Assembly: GCA_022447185.1 (NCBI GenBank)
Contig: JAKVAY010000053.1
Coordinates: 1 to 64,000, forward strand
Length of the DNA: 64,000 nucleotides
Direction of reading: 5' to 3'
Source: Fuerstiella sp.
GTDB lineage: Bacteria > Planctomycetota > Planctomycetia > Planctomycetales > Planctomycetaceae
Made by a program: the position numbers and the translations under genes
Notes under the pieces: generated by a model
Databases searched by the model: none
Told to the model about the DNA's origin: nothing
Seen by the model: the letters and a program-made list of their open reading frames with translations, nothing else
Shown here: in pieces, positions 1-9,304 of the stretch
Numbering within the stretch: position 1 is the stretch's first letter
Layout of the letters: each line of letters opens with the position of its first letter

Positions 1-694
1 CCTGTGTCAGTTCGCGAATTCTTACCGGAGCGTCCTCGTCCGTTGCATTGATAGTGAAGTCCGCGCCCAAAGTACGTGCGACATCCAGCCGATGGTCATT
101 GACGTCTGTGGCAATGACGCGACTGCAGCCCGCGAGACGTACAGCCTGGATCACTAACAGCCCGATCATTCCGCTGCCGACAACGACGGCCGTGTCGCCC
201 AGCCTGATCGGGGTACGGTTGGCTGCGTGAACTGCAACAGAGACCGCCTCGATCAGTGCTGCGTGTTCGAACGACAGAGTATCGGGAATATGATAGACAA
301 TGCGGGCAGGCACAGAAATAAATTCAGCGAAAGCTCCGTATCGGCGATAGTCTCCACACGAGACTCCCAGCACCATTCTGTTCTCGCACAGGTTGGCGTC
401 TCCGTGAGAGCAAAACCAGCAGCTGCCACAGGACACCATAGAATCGAAAGTGACGCGATCCCCCGTCGCAAATTCTGTCACATTGCTGCCGACGGCAGCG
501 ACAACACCTGATGCTTCATGGCCCATGACCAAGGGGGGGATACGGCGCCCGCTGCTGCCGTCCCAGCCGTGGATATCACTGCCACAAATTCCGCACGCCT
601 GCACCTGGATCAATATGTCGTCGGCACCGATTTCCGGCTGACGAAGTTCCACGAGGTCCAGCTTTTTGTATTCCGACAGTAAAAGTGCTTTCAC
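1..694 (-). CDS. Zinc-dependent medium-chain alcohol/polyol dehydrogenase, 3' part beyond window
   Basis: Oxidises an alcohol or polyol with NAD(P)+. Only the first 231 residues are here, because the reading frame runs off the left edge. The start is a GTG at 694, giving VKALLLSEYK. Catalytic zinc ligands are visible in CGICGSDIH (Cys37) and GHE (His59, Glu60). The structural zinc lobe has Cys89, Cys92, Cys95 and Cys103. The Rossmann motif GSGMIG lies at 173-178, and the acidic Asp197 after the second strand suggests NAD+ rather than NADP+. The family includes sorbitol, idonate, galactitol and threonine dehydrogenases, and the substrate cannot be told from this fragment. It is divergent from the TraB gene. 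Confidence 0.9.
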   Translation of the reverse strand, partial: MKALLLSEYKKLDLVELRQPEIGADDILIQVQACGICGSDIHGWDGSSGRRIPPLVMGHEASGVVAAVGSNVTEFATGDRVTFDSMVSCGSCWFCSHGDANLCENRMVLGVSCGDYRRYGAFAEFISVPARIVYHIPDTLSFEHAALIEAVSVAVHAANRTPIRLGDTAVVVGSGMIGLLVIQAVRLAGCSRVIATDVNDHRLDVARTLGADFTINATDEDAPVRIRELTQ

Positions 695-1139
695 GACAAA
701 CCAATCGATCTGGAGGCGTAAAAAAATCAGTGACCTGGGAAACCGGTTGTGACCCTTTTATCGTAGTCTTCGGGCAGCGCGACTCAATGCCGACCTCCGT
801 GGTCCATCGAATGGGAATCGCAGTGACATCGCCCGCTGTATTACACGGACGGAATCGCGAAGACAGGAATTTTTTGCCATGGTTCCGCAGGTGCTGCGTG
901 CGCGGTAGCGTCGCAGGTCAGCAGAACGGCATGTTTTGTCCGAGATTCCGGGATGACGGGGCGCGAGAATCGTATCTATCTTGTCCGGGTCATCGGAGGA
1001 TCCAGTTATCGAGTGGCATCGTTATTTTGTGGATCACTTTCTTGCATTGCACTGTTTGTTTTTACCGGTAGATTCGAGTGTTCTGTTGAACAAATCTCAG
1101 AATTGTGACTCATTCGTACCTGGCTTCCGGATCGAAATC
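695..1139. other. Divergent intergenic region, no gene seen
   Basis: About 445 bases separate the divergent dehydrogenase and TraB genes, so promoters for both should lie here. The open frames across it give arginine- and cysteine-rich translations with no recognisable domain. I found no convincing -35/-10 pair or RNA gene. Confidence 0.5.
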
Positions 1140-2102
1140 ATGGCACGACCTTTGTGGCTGGTAACCGTACTGTTGTTTCAGATTTTTCGCGTATCAGCGC
1201 AGGATGTTGAACCTGTTACGATCGAGCGTCCATTTCTCTGGGAGTTTCGAAGGCTGGATTCCAAAGTCACGTCGTATCTTTTTGGTACGATTCATGTCAA
1301 CGATCCGAATATTACGAAGCTGCATCCATCCGTGCATTCAGCATTCAGTTCTGCTTCAGCAGTCTGGTTCGAAATCGACTTTGCGAAAGACAAAGTTGCC
1401 CAAATCGAGGCGATCTCTTTACCGCCAGGTCAGCGTCTTGATTCTTTGATTCCGGAATCCACTGTCGTTCGGATCGATCAGCGGCTTAAGAAGCTCAGCC
1501 CATTACTCTCGCGGACGATTCTTCCGGAATTCCGTGTTGTCATGTGGCCATTGATCCTGGCCAATCTTGAGGCTCAAATCCGCCATCTGGGTACAGCTCC
1601 AATGGACATGCAGCTTCAGGTTTCCGCTCAGGAAGCCAAACAGAAGACGGGAGGTCTCGAAGATCCAGCTCGTCAGCTCCAGCCACTTCTGGACCTGCCG
1701 CTGGAAAAACAAATCGAATTTCTTGAAGCATCGCTGGACATCATGGATGCAGACGACGCCAGCGGCATTAATCCACTGGAGCAGCTCGTTAAACTTTATG
1801 CAGCCGGAGACAGTGAAGCACTGCAGGAGTATTTGCTGCAGGAAATGAATCGTCCTGAAGTGTCCGAGGACCTGAAGACTTTGTTCATTGACACCTTGTT
1901 GATCAGGAGGAATGCTCAGATGGTCCGGGCGATTACAGCAAAGCTGAAAGCGGAACCGGACGACGTACATTTTGTGGCAATTGGTACCGCACATTTGCTG
2001 GGAAAAGGATCCGTAGTCGAAGGTCTGCGAGGATCCGGATTCACTGTACAACGTGTGTCTGTCGCCGATCAGCGTCCGGTCGACGGGAAAAAAAAAGAAT
2101 AG
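1140..2102 (+). CDS. TraB/GumN family protein (putative Tiki-like metalloprotease), secreted
   Basis: 320 residues. The frame is open further upstream, but the ATG at 1140 gives a clean signal peptide (MARPLWLVTVLLFQIFRVSA), so it is preferred. Two family hallmarks are present: GTIH at 49-52 in LFGTIHVNDPN, and GTAH at 282-285 followed by a glycine-rich turn and a C-terminal LRGSGF. TraB/GumN proteins are related to the animal Wnt protease Tiki, where GxxH histidines bind the metal. Bacterial members are mostly uncharacterised. It should act outside the cytoplasm. There is no operon partner: the metallophosphoesterase starts 172 bases on. Substrate unknown. Confidence 0.85.
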   Translation: MARPLWLVTVLLFQIFRVSAQDVEPVTIERPFLWEFRRLDSKVTSYLFGTIHVNDPNITKLHPSVHSAFSSASAVWFEIDFAKDKVAQIEAISLPPGQRLDSLIPESTVVRIDQRLKKLSPLLSRTILPEFRVVMWPLILANLEAQIRHLGTAPMDMQLQVSAQEAKQKTGGLEDPARQLQPLLDLPLEKQIEFLEASLDIMDADDASGINPLEQLVKLYAAGDSEALQEYLLQEMNRPEVSEDLKTLFIDTLLIRRNAQMVRAITAKLKAEPDDVHFVAIGTAHLLGKGSVVEGLRGSGFTVQRVSVADQRPVDGKKKE

Positions 2103-2274
2103 GGATCATCATGTTCATGAGTCTCGTTTGAGTCACTGGCTGTTTGGAATGTCCCGCACCGTTACATCCATCAAATTTTATTTTGTTACCTCACTTCACT
2201 CAAAAACCCGGGTAGTCTGATTACCATCATTTGTCACTGCTGACATTGTTCACGTCCCTTGCAAGACTTTCTCT

Positions 2275-3621
2275 ATGCAATTCTTTCTGTATCCCGTTTT
2301 GATTGTGTTGCTGCTTTCCGGGTCGACTGTATTTCCGGCAGACAACCAGGCAGCATCTGGCCGTGTCACGCCGCTCCTTCCGGTCGAAGAACAGTGGGAG
2401 CCCAACGCCGTTCCCGATCGTATTGTACTCAGCTGGAGTGACGATCCGTCGACAACGATGTCGGTTACCTGGCGTACAGATGATTCGGTCCGGCAGGCGA
2501 TTGGCGAGATTGCTCCGGCGGAAGGTGGTCCGAAGTTCGTCAGCAAGAAGAAAACGATCGGCGCCTCATCGCAGTCACTGGAAACGAATCTGGGGCTGTC
2601 GCTGAGACACACAGTAACCTTTCAGGGACTTGAGCCTCAGACAGAGTACTTGTACCGCGTCGGAGACGGGACCAACTGGAGCGAGTGGGCTGATTTTCGG
2701 ACGGCTTCTTCGGATGCAGCACCGTTTAGTTTTGTGTATTTTGGAGATGCCCAGAACGACGTGAAATCACACTGGTCACGCGTTGTTCGGCGAGCTTTTC
2801 GTGATGCTCCGAAGGCGTCATTCTTCCTTCATGCAGGTGATTTGATCAATCGGTCTGAAAGCGATGCAGAGTGGGGTGAATGGTTCTATGCAGCCGGATT
2901 TATTCACCGATCCACGCCATGTGTCGCGACACCGGGCAATCACGAATTTGGGCGCATTGGAAATACGGATCAACGTCGGCTCTCCATTCACTGGCAGCCC
3001 CAGTTTGCGTTTCCTCAAAATGGCCCGGATGGGCTTAGGGAGACAGTTTACTGGTTTGACTTCCAGGGAACACGGATCGTCTCCCTGAACTCAAATTACA
3101 GGATCGAGGAGCAGGTTGAGTGGCTGGATGCAGTACTGACAGACAATCCAAATCAGTGGACCGTGATGACGTTCCACCATCCGATGTACTCTGCCAGTGC
3201 CGATCGTGACAACCCCCACCTGCGCGAGCTGTGGCAGCCCATTATTGACAAGCACCACGTGGACCTTGTTCTGCAGGGCCACGACCATACATATGCTCGT
3301 TCACAGTTGATGACAGCGGAAATCAATCTGGTCACGGGCGTGTCCCATCAGGATCCGAACACCGGGACTGTTTATGTCGTGTCGGTGAGTGGTCCCAAAA
3401 TGTACAAACTGGGTCGGCGACCGTTCATGCGGCGGGCCGCCGAGGACACTCAGTTGTACCAGATTATCAAGATCGACGGGTTGCAGCTCACCTACGAAGC
3501 TCGCACGGCTGTGGGAGAGCTTTACGATGGCTTTGTGTTGCGCAAAGATGAGGGCACGAGACGCACTCTGATTGAACAGATGCCGGGTACCCGCGAATCG
3601 CGGCGTCCGGCCGGAAAGTGA
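2275..3621 (+). CDS. Secreted metallophosphoesterase with N-terminal fibronectin-like domain (purple acid phosphatase-like)
   Basis: 448 residues with a signal peptide (about 1-22). An N-terminal beta-sandwich like that of purple acid phosphatases spans roughly 45-145. The calcineurin-type phosphoesterase domain follows, with metal ligands in GDAQ (157-160), GDL (188-190), GNHE (221-224), TFHHP and GHDH. It probably hydrolyses phosphate esters in the periplasm, a phosphorus-scavenging role. True purple enzymes have a tyrosine in GDxxY that ligands ferric iron; here the motif reads GDLIN, so the enzyme is probably not purple and the metal pair may differ. A hairpin 55 bases past the stop could end the transcript. 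Confidence 0.9.
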   Translation: MQFFLYPVLIVLLLSGSTVFPADNQAASGRVTPLLPVEEQWEPNAVPDRIVLSWSDDPSTTMSVTWRTDDSVRQAIGEIAPAEGGPKFVSKKKTIGASSQSLETNLGLSLRHTVTFQGLEPQTEYLYRVGDGTNWSEWADFRTASSDAAPFSFVYFGDAQNDVKSHWSRVVRRAFRDAPKASFFLHAGDLINRSESDAEWGEWFYAAGFIHRSTPCVATPGNHEFGRIGNTDQRRLSIHWQPQFAFPQNGPDGLRETVYWFDFQGTRIVSLNSNYRIEEQVEWLDAVLTDNPNQWTVMTFHHPMYSASADRDNPHLRELWQPIIDKHHVDLVLQGHDHTYARSQLMTAEINLVTGVSHQDPNTGTVYVVSVSGPKMYKLGRRPFMRRAAEDTQLYQIIKIDGLQLTYEARTAVGELYDGFVLRKDEGTRRTLIEQMPGTRESRRPAGK

Positions 3622-3675
3622 TCACAGAAAACGGCAGGGGAGGAAATTTTCGCATAGGCTCTTCATGTATCAGGT

Positions 3676-3703
3676 GGTTCCCGCGACACGATTCGAGGGA
3701 ACC
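3676..3703. terminator. Hairpin downstream of the metallophosphoesterase, possible terminator
   Basis: GGTTCCC pairs with GGGAACC across 28 bases, extended by CGA/TCG after one mismatch, with a small loop. It starts 55 bases after the phosphatase stop. There is no T-run, so intrinsic termination is uncertain. Confidence 0.35.
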
Positions 3704-4022
3704 AGCCTATTACGCGCCTGCCGAATCTTCGGTTTTCTCCAGTATGACGAAAACTGTGCAGCTTTACCGAAGTATCACATGGAGTACATACACCGCTTTG
3801 GCGATTCGGGTCGGCTTCAGTCTTGTTTTGTAAGCAATACAGACAGACTTCTGATTGGAATGCCGTTATACGACAACAGGTGTAACAGGCGCAACCCCTC
3901 ACCCTGTAACATATTGCGCAAACTGTCGACATGGCTTCGCGGTCATGGGAGGAATCCAAAAGATTCCCTGTGGCATCTTGCGATTTGATCCCACGATGCC
4001 TAACCTGGACGGAACACTAGCT

Positions 4023-4035
4023 TGCCATTTTGGCA
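4023..4035. promoter_or_regulatory. Perfect 13-base dyad, operator-like
   Basis: TGCCA-TTT-TGGCA is a perfect inverted repeat in the gene-free stretch, about 480 bases before gltB. Such symmetry could be a repressor site, but a dyad this short can occur by chance in a window of this size. Confidence 0.2.
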
Positions 4036-4514
4036 TTGAGTGAGAAAATGTCTCATTCTGGAGTCGGAGACTGTCGACGCTGGCATTCTGTGCATCACAA
4101 TGATCGACAAATATTCCGGTCAACGACGTATGAGACCAGGTTTTTTCAAAATCTCTGTGAGAATTGAATCTAATTGTTTTGCGCGAATTTTCTCCGCCGA
4201 TCCGGGATGGAAATCCGGGAGCGTTCGTAGCACATTCTTTTCCCCACTTCCCGTGAATCGCTTCGTCGCCGACACGATGTCAATTGGTGGGCCGACTCCG
4301 CAGATCGAACATCAAGCCTGCCCAAAGTGCGTTCGGGGTGTTCCGGCCAACGACGTTCGATAGAGCACCAAACGTCGGTCGGAATACACCACTTCAGGCC
4401 TTTGACCAGAGTCCGGACGATATCTGCTGTTTCCCGTACCAACGGTTGCGAACAGCCAATCTGGTTTCTTCCCGGCGGGAGAACGACCAGTACAACTGAA
4501 CAGGAAAAGACACG

Positions 4515-7500
4515 ATGGAAGACATCCGAGGAAATGAGTACCCCGCTCGATTGAACGCACCCTTTGGTGCACCGTCGGCAAATGGTCTGTACGATCCCGA
4601 AAACGAGCATGATAATTGTGGTGTTGGTTTCGTCGCCCATATCAAAGGGCACCGCAGTCGGTCCATTATTACGGATGCCGATCGAATTTTGCGACACATG
4701 GATCACCGAGGTGCCTGCGGCTGTGAAGAGAACACGGGCGATGGCGCAGGAATGCTCACAGCGCTGCCGATCGATTTTTTGAAGCGTGTAGCCCTGGAAG
4801 ACATTGGCGTCGAATTGCCGCAGTCCGGCCGTTACGGGGCTGGAATCGTATTCCTGCCACAGATTCCCGCCGAGCGAAAAACGTGTAAAGAAACGGTTGA
4901 GAAAATCATCAGCGAGCAGGGTCAGACGCTGCTGGGCTGGCGAGATGTACCTGTTGATTACGATCGTGCTGATATTGGCCTGACAGCCCGCGCATGTGCG
5001 CCGCATATGGAAATGCTGTTCGTGGCAGCTGCCGACGGTATCGGCCAGGAGGCGCTCGAGCGTCAACTGTTCATCATTCGGAAACGAGCCAGTCATCAGT
5101 TGCGTAACAGTGAACTGACAGAGGCGCTTCAGTTTTACGTGTGTTCCCTGTCGACCAAAGTCATTGTCTACAAAGGAATGCTGACTTCATTCCAGGTGAT
5201 TCCCTTTTTTGGAGACCTGCAGGCCGAAGACTACACCAGTCATTTGGCGATGGTTCACAGTCGCTTTGCCACCAATACGTTCCCCAGCTGGGATCGTGCT
5301 CAGCCACTGCGCTTCATGTCCCACAATGGCGAAATCAATACGCTTAAGGGAAACAGTAACTGGATGTTCGCACGTCAGGGCAAAATGGAGAGCGAACTTT
5401 TCGGAGATGAACTGGAGAAGCTGTTTCCTATCGTGGAGCCACACACTTCGGATTCCGGCTGTTTCGACAACGCCATGGAGATGCTTTATCACAGCGGTCG
5501 TACGCTGCAGGAAGTTGTCATGATGATGATACCGGAAGCGTGGCAGAATCATCCGTCCATGCCGGAAGAGAAGCGAGCCTTCTATGAGTACCACTCTGCG
5601 CTCCAGGAACCCTGGGACGGTCCTGCATCAGTGTCATTCACGGACGGCAGGTATATCGGGGCAACTCTGGATCGTAACGGTCTGCGTCCGAGCCGATTTT
5701 ATGTGACGAAAGATGACCGAGTCGTCATGGCCAGCGAAGTGGGTGTGCTGGATGTTGAGCCGGAGAACGTAGCTTTCAAGGGGCGACTGCAGCCAGGTCG
5801 CATGTTTTTGGTTGATTTCGAGCAGGGTCGAATCATCGATGATGGTGAACTCAAATCGGACGTTGCATCGCGTCGGCCCTATCGACAGTGGCTTGAAGAC
5901 AACCGAATCCTTTCCGACGAAATCCCCGCAGGCACCAAGCCGGTCTTCTACGAAGATCAGGATTTGCTTCACCGCATGAAGGCGTTTGGTTACACGACGG
6001 AAACGCTCGATTTTCTGCTGATTCCACTGCTTCACGCAAAAAAAGATCCCATCGGTTCGATGGGAAATGATGCAGCACTGGCTTGTCTGAGTGACCAGCC
6101 TCGTATGCTCTACGACTACTTCCGGCAGTTGTTTGCCCAGGTGACGAACCCGGCGATCGATTCGATCCGGGAAGAAATCATCATGTCACTTGAATGCTGC
6201 ATTGGTCCCGAAGGCAACCTGCTGGACACTACTGCGGAACAGTGTCACCGTCTTGTGGTACCACATCCGATCCTCAGTAATCAGCAACTGGCCGATCTCA
6301 GAGCGATGGACCATCGAGGCTGGAAATCAAAAGTCATTGACATCACGTACGACCGGTCCGAGGGATCGGACGGGCTGCGACCGGCACTGGAGAGGATTTG
6401 CGAAGAAGCTCGGCAGTCGATCCGTGATGGTTACAGTTTGATTGTATTGTCCGACCGGGCGATTGGTCCGGGTCGCGTGCCCGTGAGTTCTCTGCTTGCG
6501 ACTGGTGCTGTGCATCATCATCTGGTCCGACATGAAGAACGCACCCAAATCGGGATCGTCGTCGAATCCGGGGAAGCGCGTGAAGTCCATCATTTTTGTC
6601 TGCTGATTGGATTCGGAGCCGACGCAGTCAATCCGTATCTTGCACTTTATTCGCTGCGGCAGGCGCGTGTCGATGGCCGTCTGCCGGACGATTTTACAGA
6701 CAAAATCATTGTGCAGCGGTACCGTGAAGGTGTCGCCAAGGGAATGCTCAAAGTGATGGCTAAGATGGGGATCAGTACCCTGGCCAGTTACAAGGGTGCC
6801 CAGATCTTCGAAGCTGTGGGCCTCAGTGACGCTGTCATCGATCTGGCATTTTCAGGAACAGCCAGTCGAATCAAGGGTGTTGGTTTTGACATTCTGGGAA
6901 AAGAAGCTCTCATCAGACATCACTCGGGGTATCCGGAGAATTCCGACGATGATTCGACGGAATTGGCAAACCCCGGTCTGTTCCACTGGCGGCGTAATGG
7001 TGAAAAACACGCCTGGAATCCACACACGATTGGCCGTATACGGCAGGCCGCTCGATCCGGCGACAAAAACGCATATCAGGATTTCAGCACGCTGGTGAAT
7101 CGTGAAACCACACGAGCCTGCCATCTGCGAGGATTGATGAAATTTCGATCCGGCACGCCAATCCCAATCAGCGAAGTTGAGCCTGTCACTGAGATTGTTA
7201 AACGATTTTGCACCGGGGCCATGAGTTTCGGATCCATTTCGGCGGAAGCTCATGAAACTCTTGCAGTGGCCATGAACCGTATCGGTGGAAAGAGCAATAC
7301 CGGTGAAGGTGGTGAGAAGTATGAACGATTCAATCCGATGGACAATGGGGATAGCAAGCGTTCCGCCATCAAACAGGTGGCCAGCGGTCGTTTTGGAGTG
7401 ACCAGCTGGTACCTGACGAACAGCGATGAACTGCAGATCAAGATTTCGCAGGGAGCAAAGCCAGGTGAAGGAGGGGAGCTGCCAGGTCACAAGGTGGATG

Positions 7501-9092
7501 ATGTCATTGCCAACACTCGACTGTCGACACGCGGTGTTGGACTGATCAGTCCACCTCCACATCATGACATTTACTCGATCGAAGACCTGGCACAGTTGAT
7601 CTACGATCTCAAGAACGCCAACCGACGGGCCCGTATCAGCGTGAAGCTGGTGTCGGAAGTGGGAGTTGGCACCATTGCCGCCGGGGTTGCCAAGGGCCAT
7701 GCCGACAATATCCTGATTTCCGGAAGCGAAGGCGGGACCGGTGCGTCACCACTGACCAGCATTAAGCATGCCGGCCTGCCATGGGAACTGGGTATTGCAG
7801 AAACGCATCAGACACTTGTCATGAACGATTTGCGCAGCCGAGTACGTCTGCAGACGGATGGGCAGCTCAAGACCGGTCGTGACGTGGTTGTTGCAACGTT
7901 GCTGGGAGCCGAAGAGTATGGCTTCAGCACAGCACCGCTGATCACGATGGGCTGTATCATGATGCGCAAGTGTCACATGAACACATGTCCCGTCGGAATT
8001 GCAACGCAGGATCCGGTGCTTCGGAAGAAGTTTCGAGGCAGGCCGGAACATGTCGTCAACTATCTGTTCATGGTTGCAGAAGAAGCACGCGAAATTATGG
8101 CTCAACTTGGCTTCCGTACGATCGACGAAATGGTCGGCCGATGTGACATGCTGGAGCTTGACGAAGACGTTGCACACTGGAAAGCAAAGAGCATCGATCT
8201 CTCGGCCATTCTCACTCCGGCAAAAAAACTGCATCCGGATGTTCAAACGTTCTGCACGATCGATCAGAAGCACGGTCTGGAAGACGTTCGTGATATGGAA
8301 TTGCTGGAGAAATGCCGACCGGCACTCGAATCCGGCAGCCCGGTCATTGTTGATACGCATATCGAGAACATTGATCGTGCCTTCGGCACGATTCTGAGCA
8401 ATGAAGTCAGCCGCGCTCATGGAGAAAACGGCCTGCCGGACGACACGATTCACATCAAGGCCAACGGATCTGCGGGGCAGAGCGTTGGAGCCTGGCTGTC
8501 CGGTGGCGTCACGATCGAAATCGAAGGAGATGCAAACGATTACGCGGGAAAGGGGCTGTCGGGTGGCCGACTCGTGATTTATCCGCCGAAGGCGTCGGAC
8601 TTTGTTGCTGAGGACAACGTGATTGTCGGTAATGTGGCTCTTTACGGTGCGACAGGTGGAGAAGCCTATTTCCGAGGAATCGCAGCAGAGCGGTTCTGCG
8701 TCAGGAATTCAGGTGCCTGGGCTGTCATTGAAGGAGTCGGTGATCACGGTTGCGAATACATGACTGGTGGACGAGCTGTCATACTGGGTCCGACAGGGCG
8801 GAACTTTGCGGCTGGAATGTCCGGTGGGGTTGCTTATGTCTATGACCCGCATGACAGGTTTTTGATGAACTGCAATCTGGAGCTGGTGGAACTGGAACCG
8901 GTGGAAGCAGATGATGACGTACGTGAACTCAGGCAAATGATCTCCAATCACCAGCGTTATACCGGTTCAGAGGTTGCTAACAGCATTCTGAATGACTGGG
9001 AGACAACTCTGAGCAATTTTGTGAGAGTGATGCCGGTGGACTACAGGAAAGCTCTTGAGGAACTGGCGAGTGAAAAAGCAATCGCAACATAA
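4515..9092 (+). CDS. gltB: Glutamate synthase (NADPH) large subunit
   Basis: 1525 residues, usual length. It makes two glutamates from glutamine and 2-oxoglutarate, as the alpha chain of cytoplasmic GOGAT. The N-terminal class II amidotransferase has the nucleophile Cys35 in DNCGVGF; the preceding 34 residues are probably a propeptide removed to expose it. The central domain and the FMN-binding domain follow, with the motifs FGSISAEAHE and GEGGE. The 3Fe-4S cluster cysteines are Cys1147, Cys1153 and Cys1158 in CIMMRKCHMNTCPVG. The C-terminal GXGXG helix (GAWLSGG, GKGLSGG, GATGGEA) is intact. gltD follows after 212 bases in the same direction, presumably co-regulated by nitrogen supply. Confidence 0.98.
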   Translation: MEDIRGNEYPARLNAPFGAPSANGLYDPENEHDNCGVGFVAHIKGHRSRSIITDADRILRHMDHRGACGCEENTGDGAGMLTALPIDFLKRVALEDIGVELPQSGRYGAGIVFLPQIPAERKTCKETVEKIISEQGQTLLGWRDVPVDYDRADIGLTARACAPHMEMLFVAAADGIGQEALERQLFIIRKRASHQLRNSELTEALQFYVCSLSTKVIVYKGMLTSFQVIPFFGDLQAEDYTSHLAMVHSRFATNTFPSWDRAQPLRFMSHNGEINTLKGNSNWMFARQGKMESELFGDELEKLFPIVEPHTSDSGCFDNAMEMLYHSGRTLQEVVMMMIPEAWQNHPSMPEEKRAFYEYHSALQEPWDGPASVSFTDGRYIGATLDRNGLRPSRFYVTKDDRVVMASEVGVLDVEPENVAFKGRLQPGRMFLVDFEQGRIIDDGELKSDVASRRPYRQWLEDNRILSDEIPAGTKPVFYEDQDLLHRMKAFGYTTETLDFLLIPLLHAKKDPIGSMGNDAALACLSDQPRMLYDYFRQLFAQVTNPAIDSIREEIIMSLECCIGPEGNLLDTTAEQCHRLVVPHPILSNQQLADLRAMDHRGWKSKVIDITYDRSEGSDGLRPALERICEEARQSIRDGYSLIVLSDRAIGPGRVPVSSLLATGAVHHHLVRHEERTQIGIVVESGEAREVHHFCLLIGFGADAVNPYLALYSLRQARVDGRLPDDFTDKIIVQRYREGVAKGMLKVMAKMGISTLASYKGAQIFEAVGLSDAVIDLAFSGTASRIKGVGFDILGKEALIRHHSGYPENSDDDSTELANPGLFHWRRNGEKHAWNPHTIGRIRQAARSGDKNAYQDFSTLVNRETTRACHLRGLMKFRSGTPIPISEVEPVTEIVKRFCTGAMSFGSISAEAHETLAVAMNRIGGKSNTGEGGEKYERFNPMDNGDSKRSAIKQVASGRFGVTSWYLTNSDELQIKISQGAKPGEGGELPGHKVDDVIANTRLSTRGVGLISPPPHHDIYSIEDLAQLIYDLKNANRRARISVKLVSEVGVGTIAAGVAKGHADNILISGSEGGTGASPLTSIKHAGLPWELGIAETHQTLVMNDLRSRVRLQTDGQLKTGRDVVVATLLGAEEYGFSTAPLITMGCIMMRKCHMNTCPVGIATQDPVLRKKFRGRPEHVVNYLFMVAEEAREIMAQLGFRTIDEMVGRCDMLELDEDVAHWKAKSIDLSAILTPAKKLHPDVQTFCTIDQKHGLEDVRDMELLEKCRPALESGSPVIVDTHIENIDRAFGTILSNEVSRAHGENGLPDDTIHIKANGSAGQSVGAWLSGGVTIEIEGDANDYAGKGLSGGRLVIYPPKASDFVAEDNVIVGNVALYGATGGEAYFRGIAAERFCVRNSGAWAVIEGVGDHGCEYMTGGRAVILGPTGRNFAAGMSGGVAYVYDPHDRFLMNCNLELVELEPVEADDDVRELRQMISNHQRYTGSEVANSILNDWETTLSNFVRVMPVDYRKALEELASEKAIAT

Positions 9093-9304
9093 AAATCCTG
9101 AGCCGTATGTGAGCCCATTCTAAAATCGGGCCCCATGCGCGTGCGATGGAACTCAAAGAAGGCCCCTGATTGATGCATGGGCTGGGTGCACAGCCTTCAA
9201 ACCGCTTCCGACGAACAACGTTCCTGTTTGCGGGGGCCGACGGCTGTCAGTGGAACAGGAATACAACAATACGGTCACGTGACGAACTGATGAAAGAATA
9301 GACG

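Larger units (their letters stand above)
3622..4514. other. Long non-coding stretch upstream of gltB
   Basis: 893 bases without a supported gene. The frames that cross it begin inside the phosphatase gene or run antisense into gltB and show no domain. It holds the hairpin at 3676-3703, a weaker near-palindrome around 3880-3910 (TGTAACAGG facing CCTGTAACA, one mismatch) and the short dyad at 4023-4035. The last 350 bases probably contain the gltB promoter and leader. No known riboswitch was recognised. Confidence 0.5.

Noticed and set aside
685-1071. 128-codon plus-strand frame in the divergent region before TraB
   Set aside because: Cys- and Arg-rich with no domain and overlapping the start of the alcohol dehydrogenase on the other strand.
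3572-3988. 138-codon frame starting inside the metallophosphoesterase
   Set aside because: No ribosome site, rich in Arg and Cys, crosses the end of a real gene; likely chance.
4170-5096. 308-codon minus-strand open frame across the start of gltB
   Set aside because: Antisense to a well-supported gene, and the translation has no recognisable domain.
6852-7700. 282-codon minus-strand frame inside gltB
   Set aside because: Antisense shadow of the FMN domain coding sequence.
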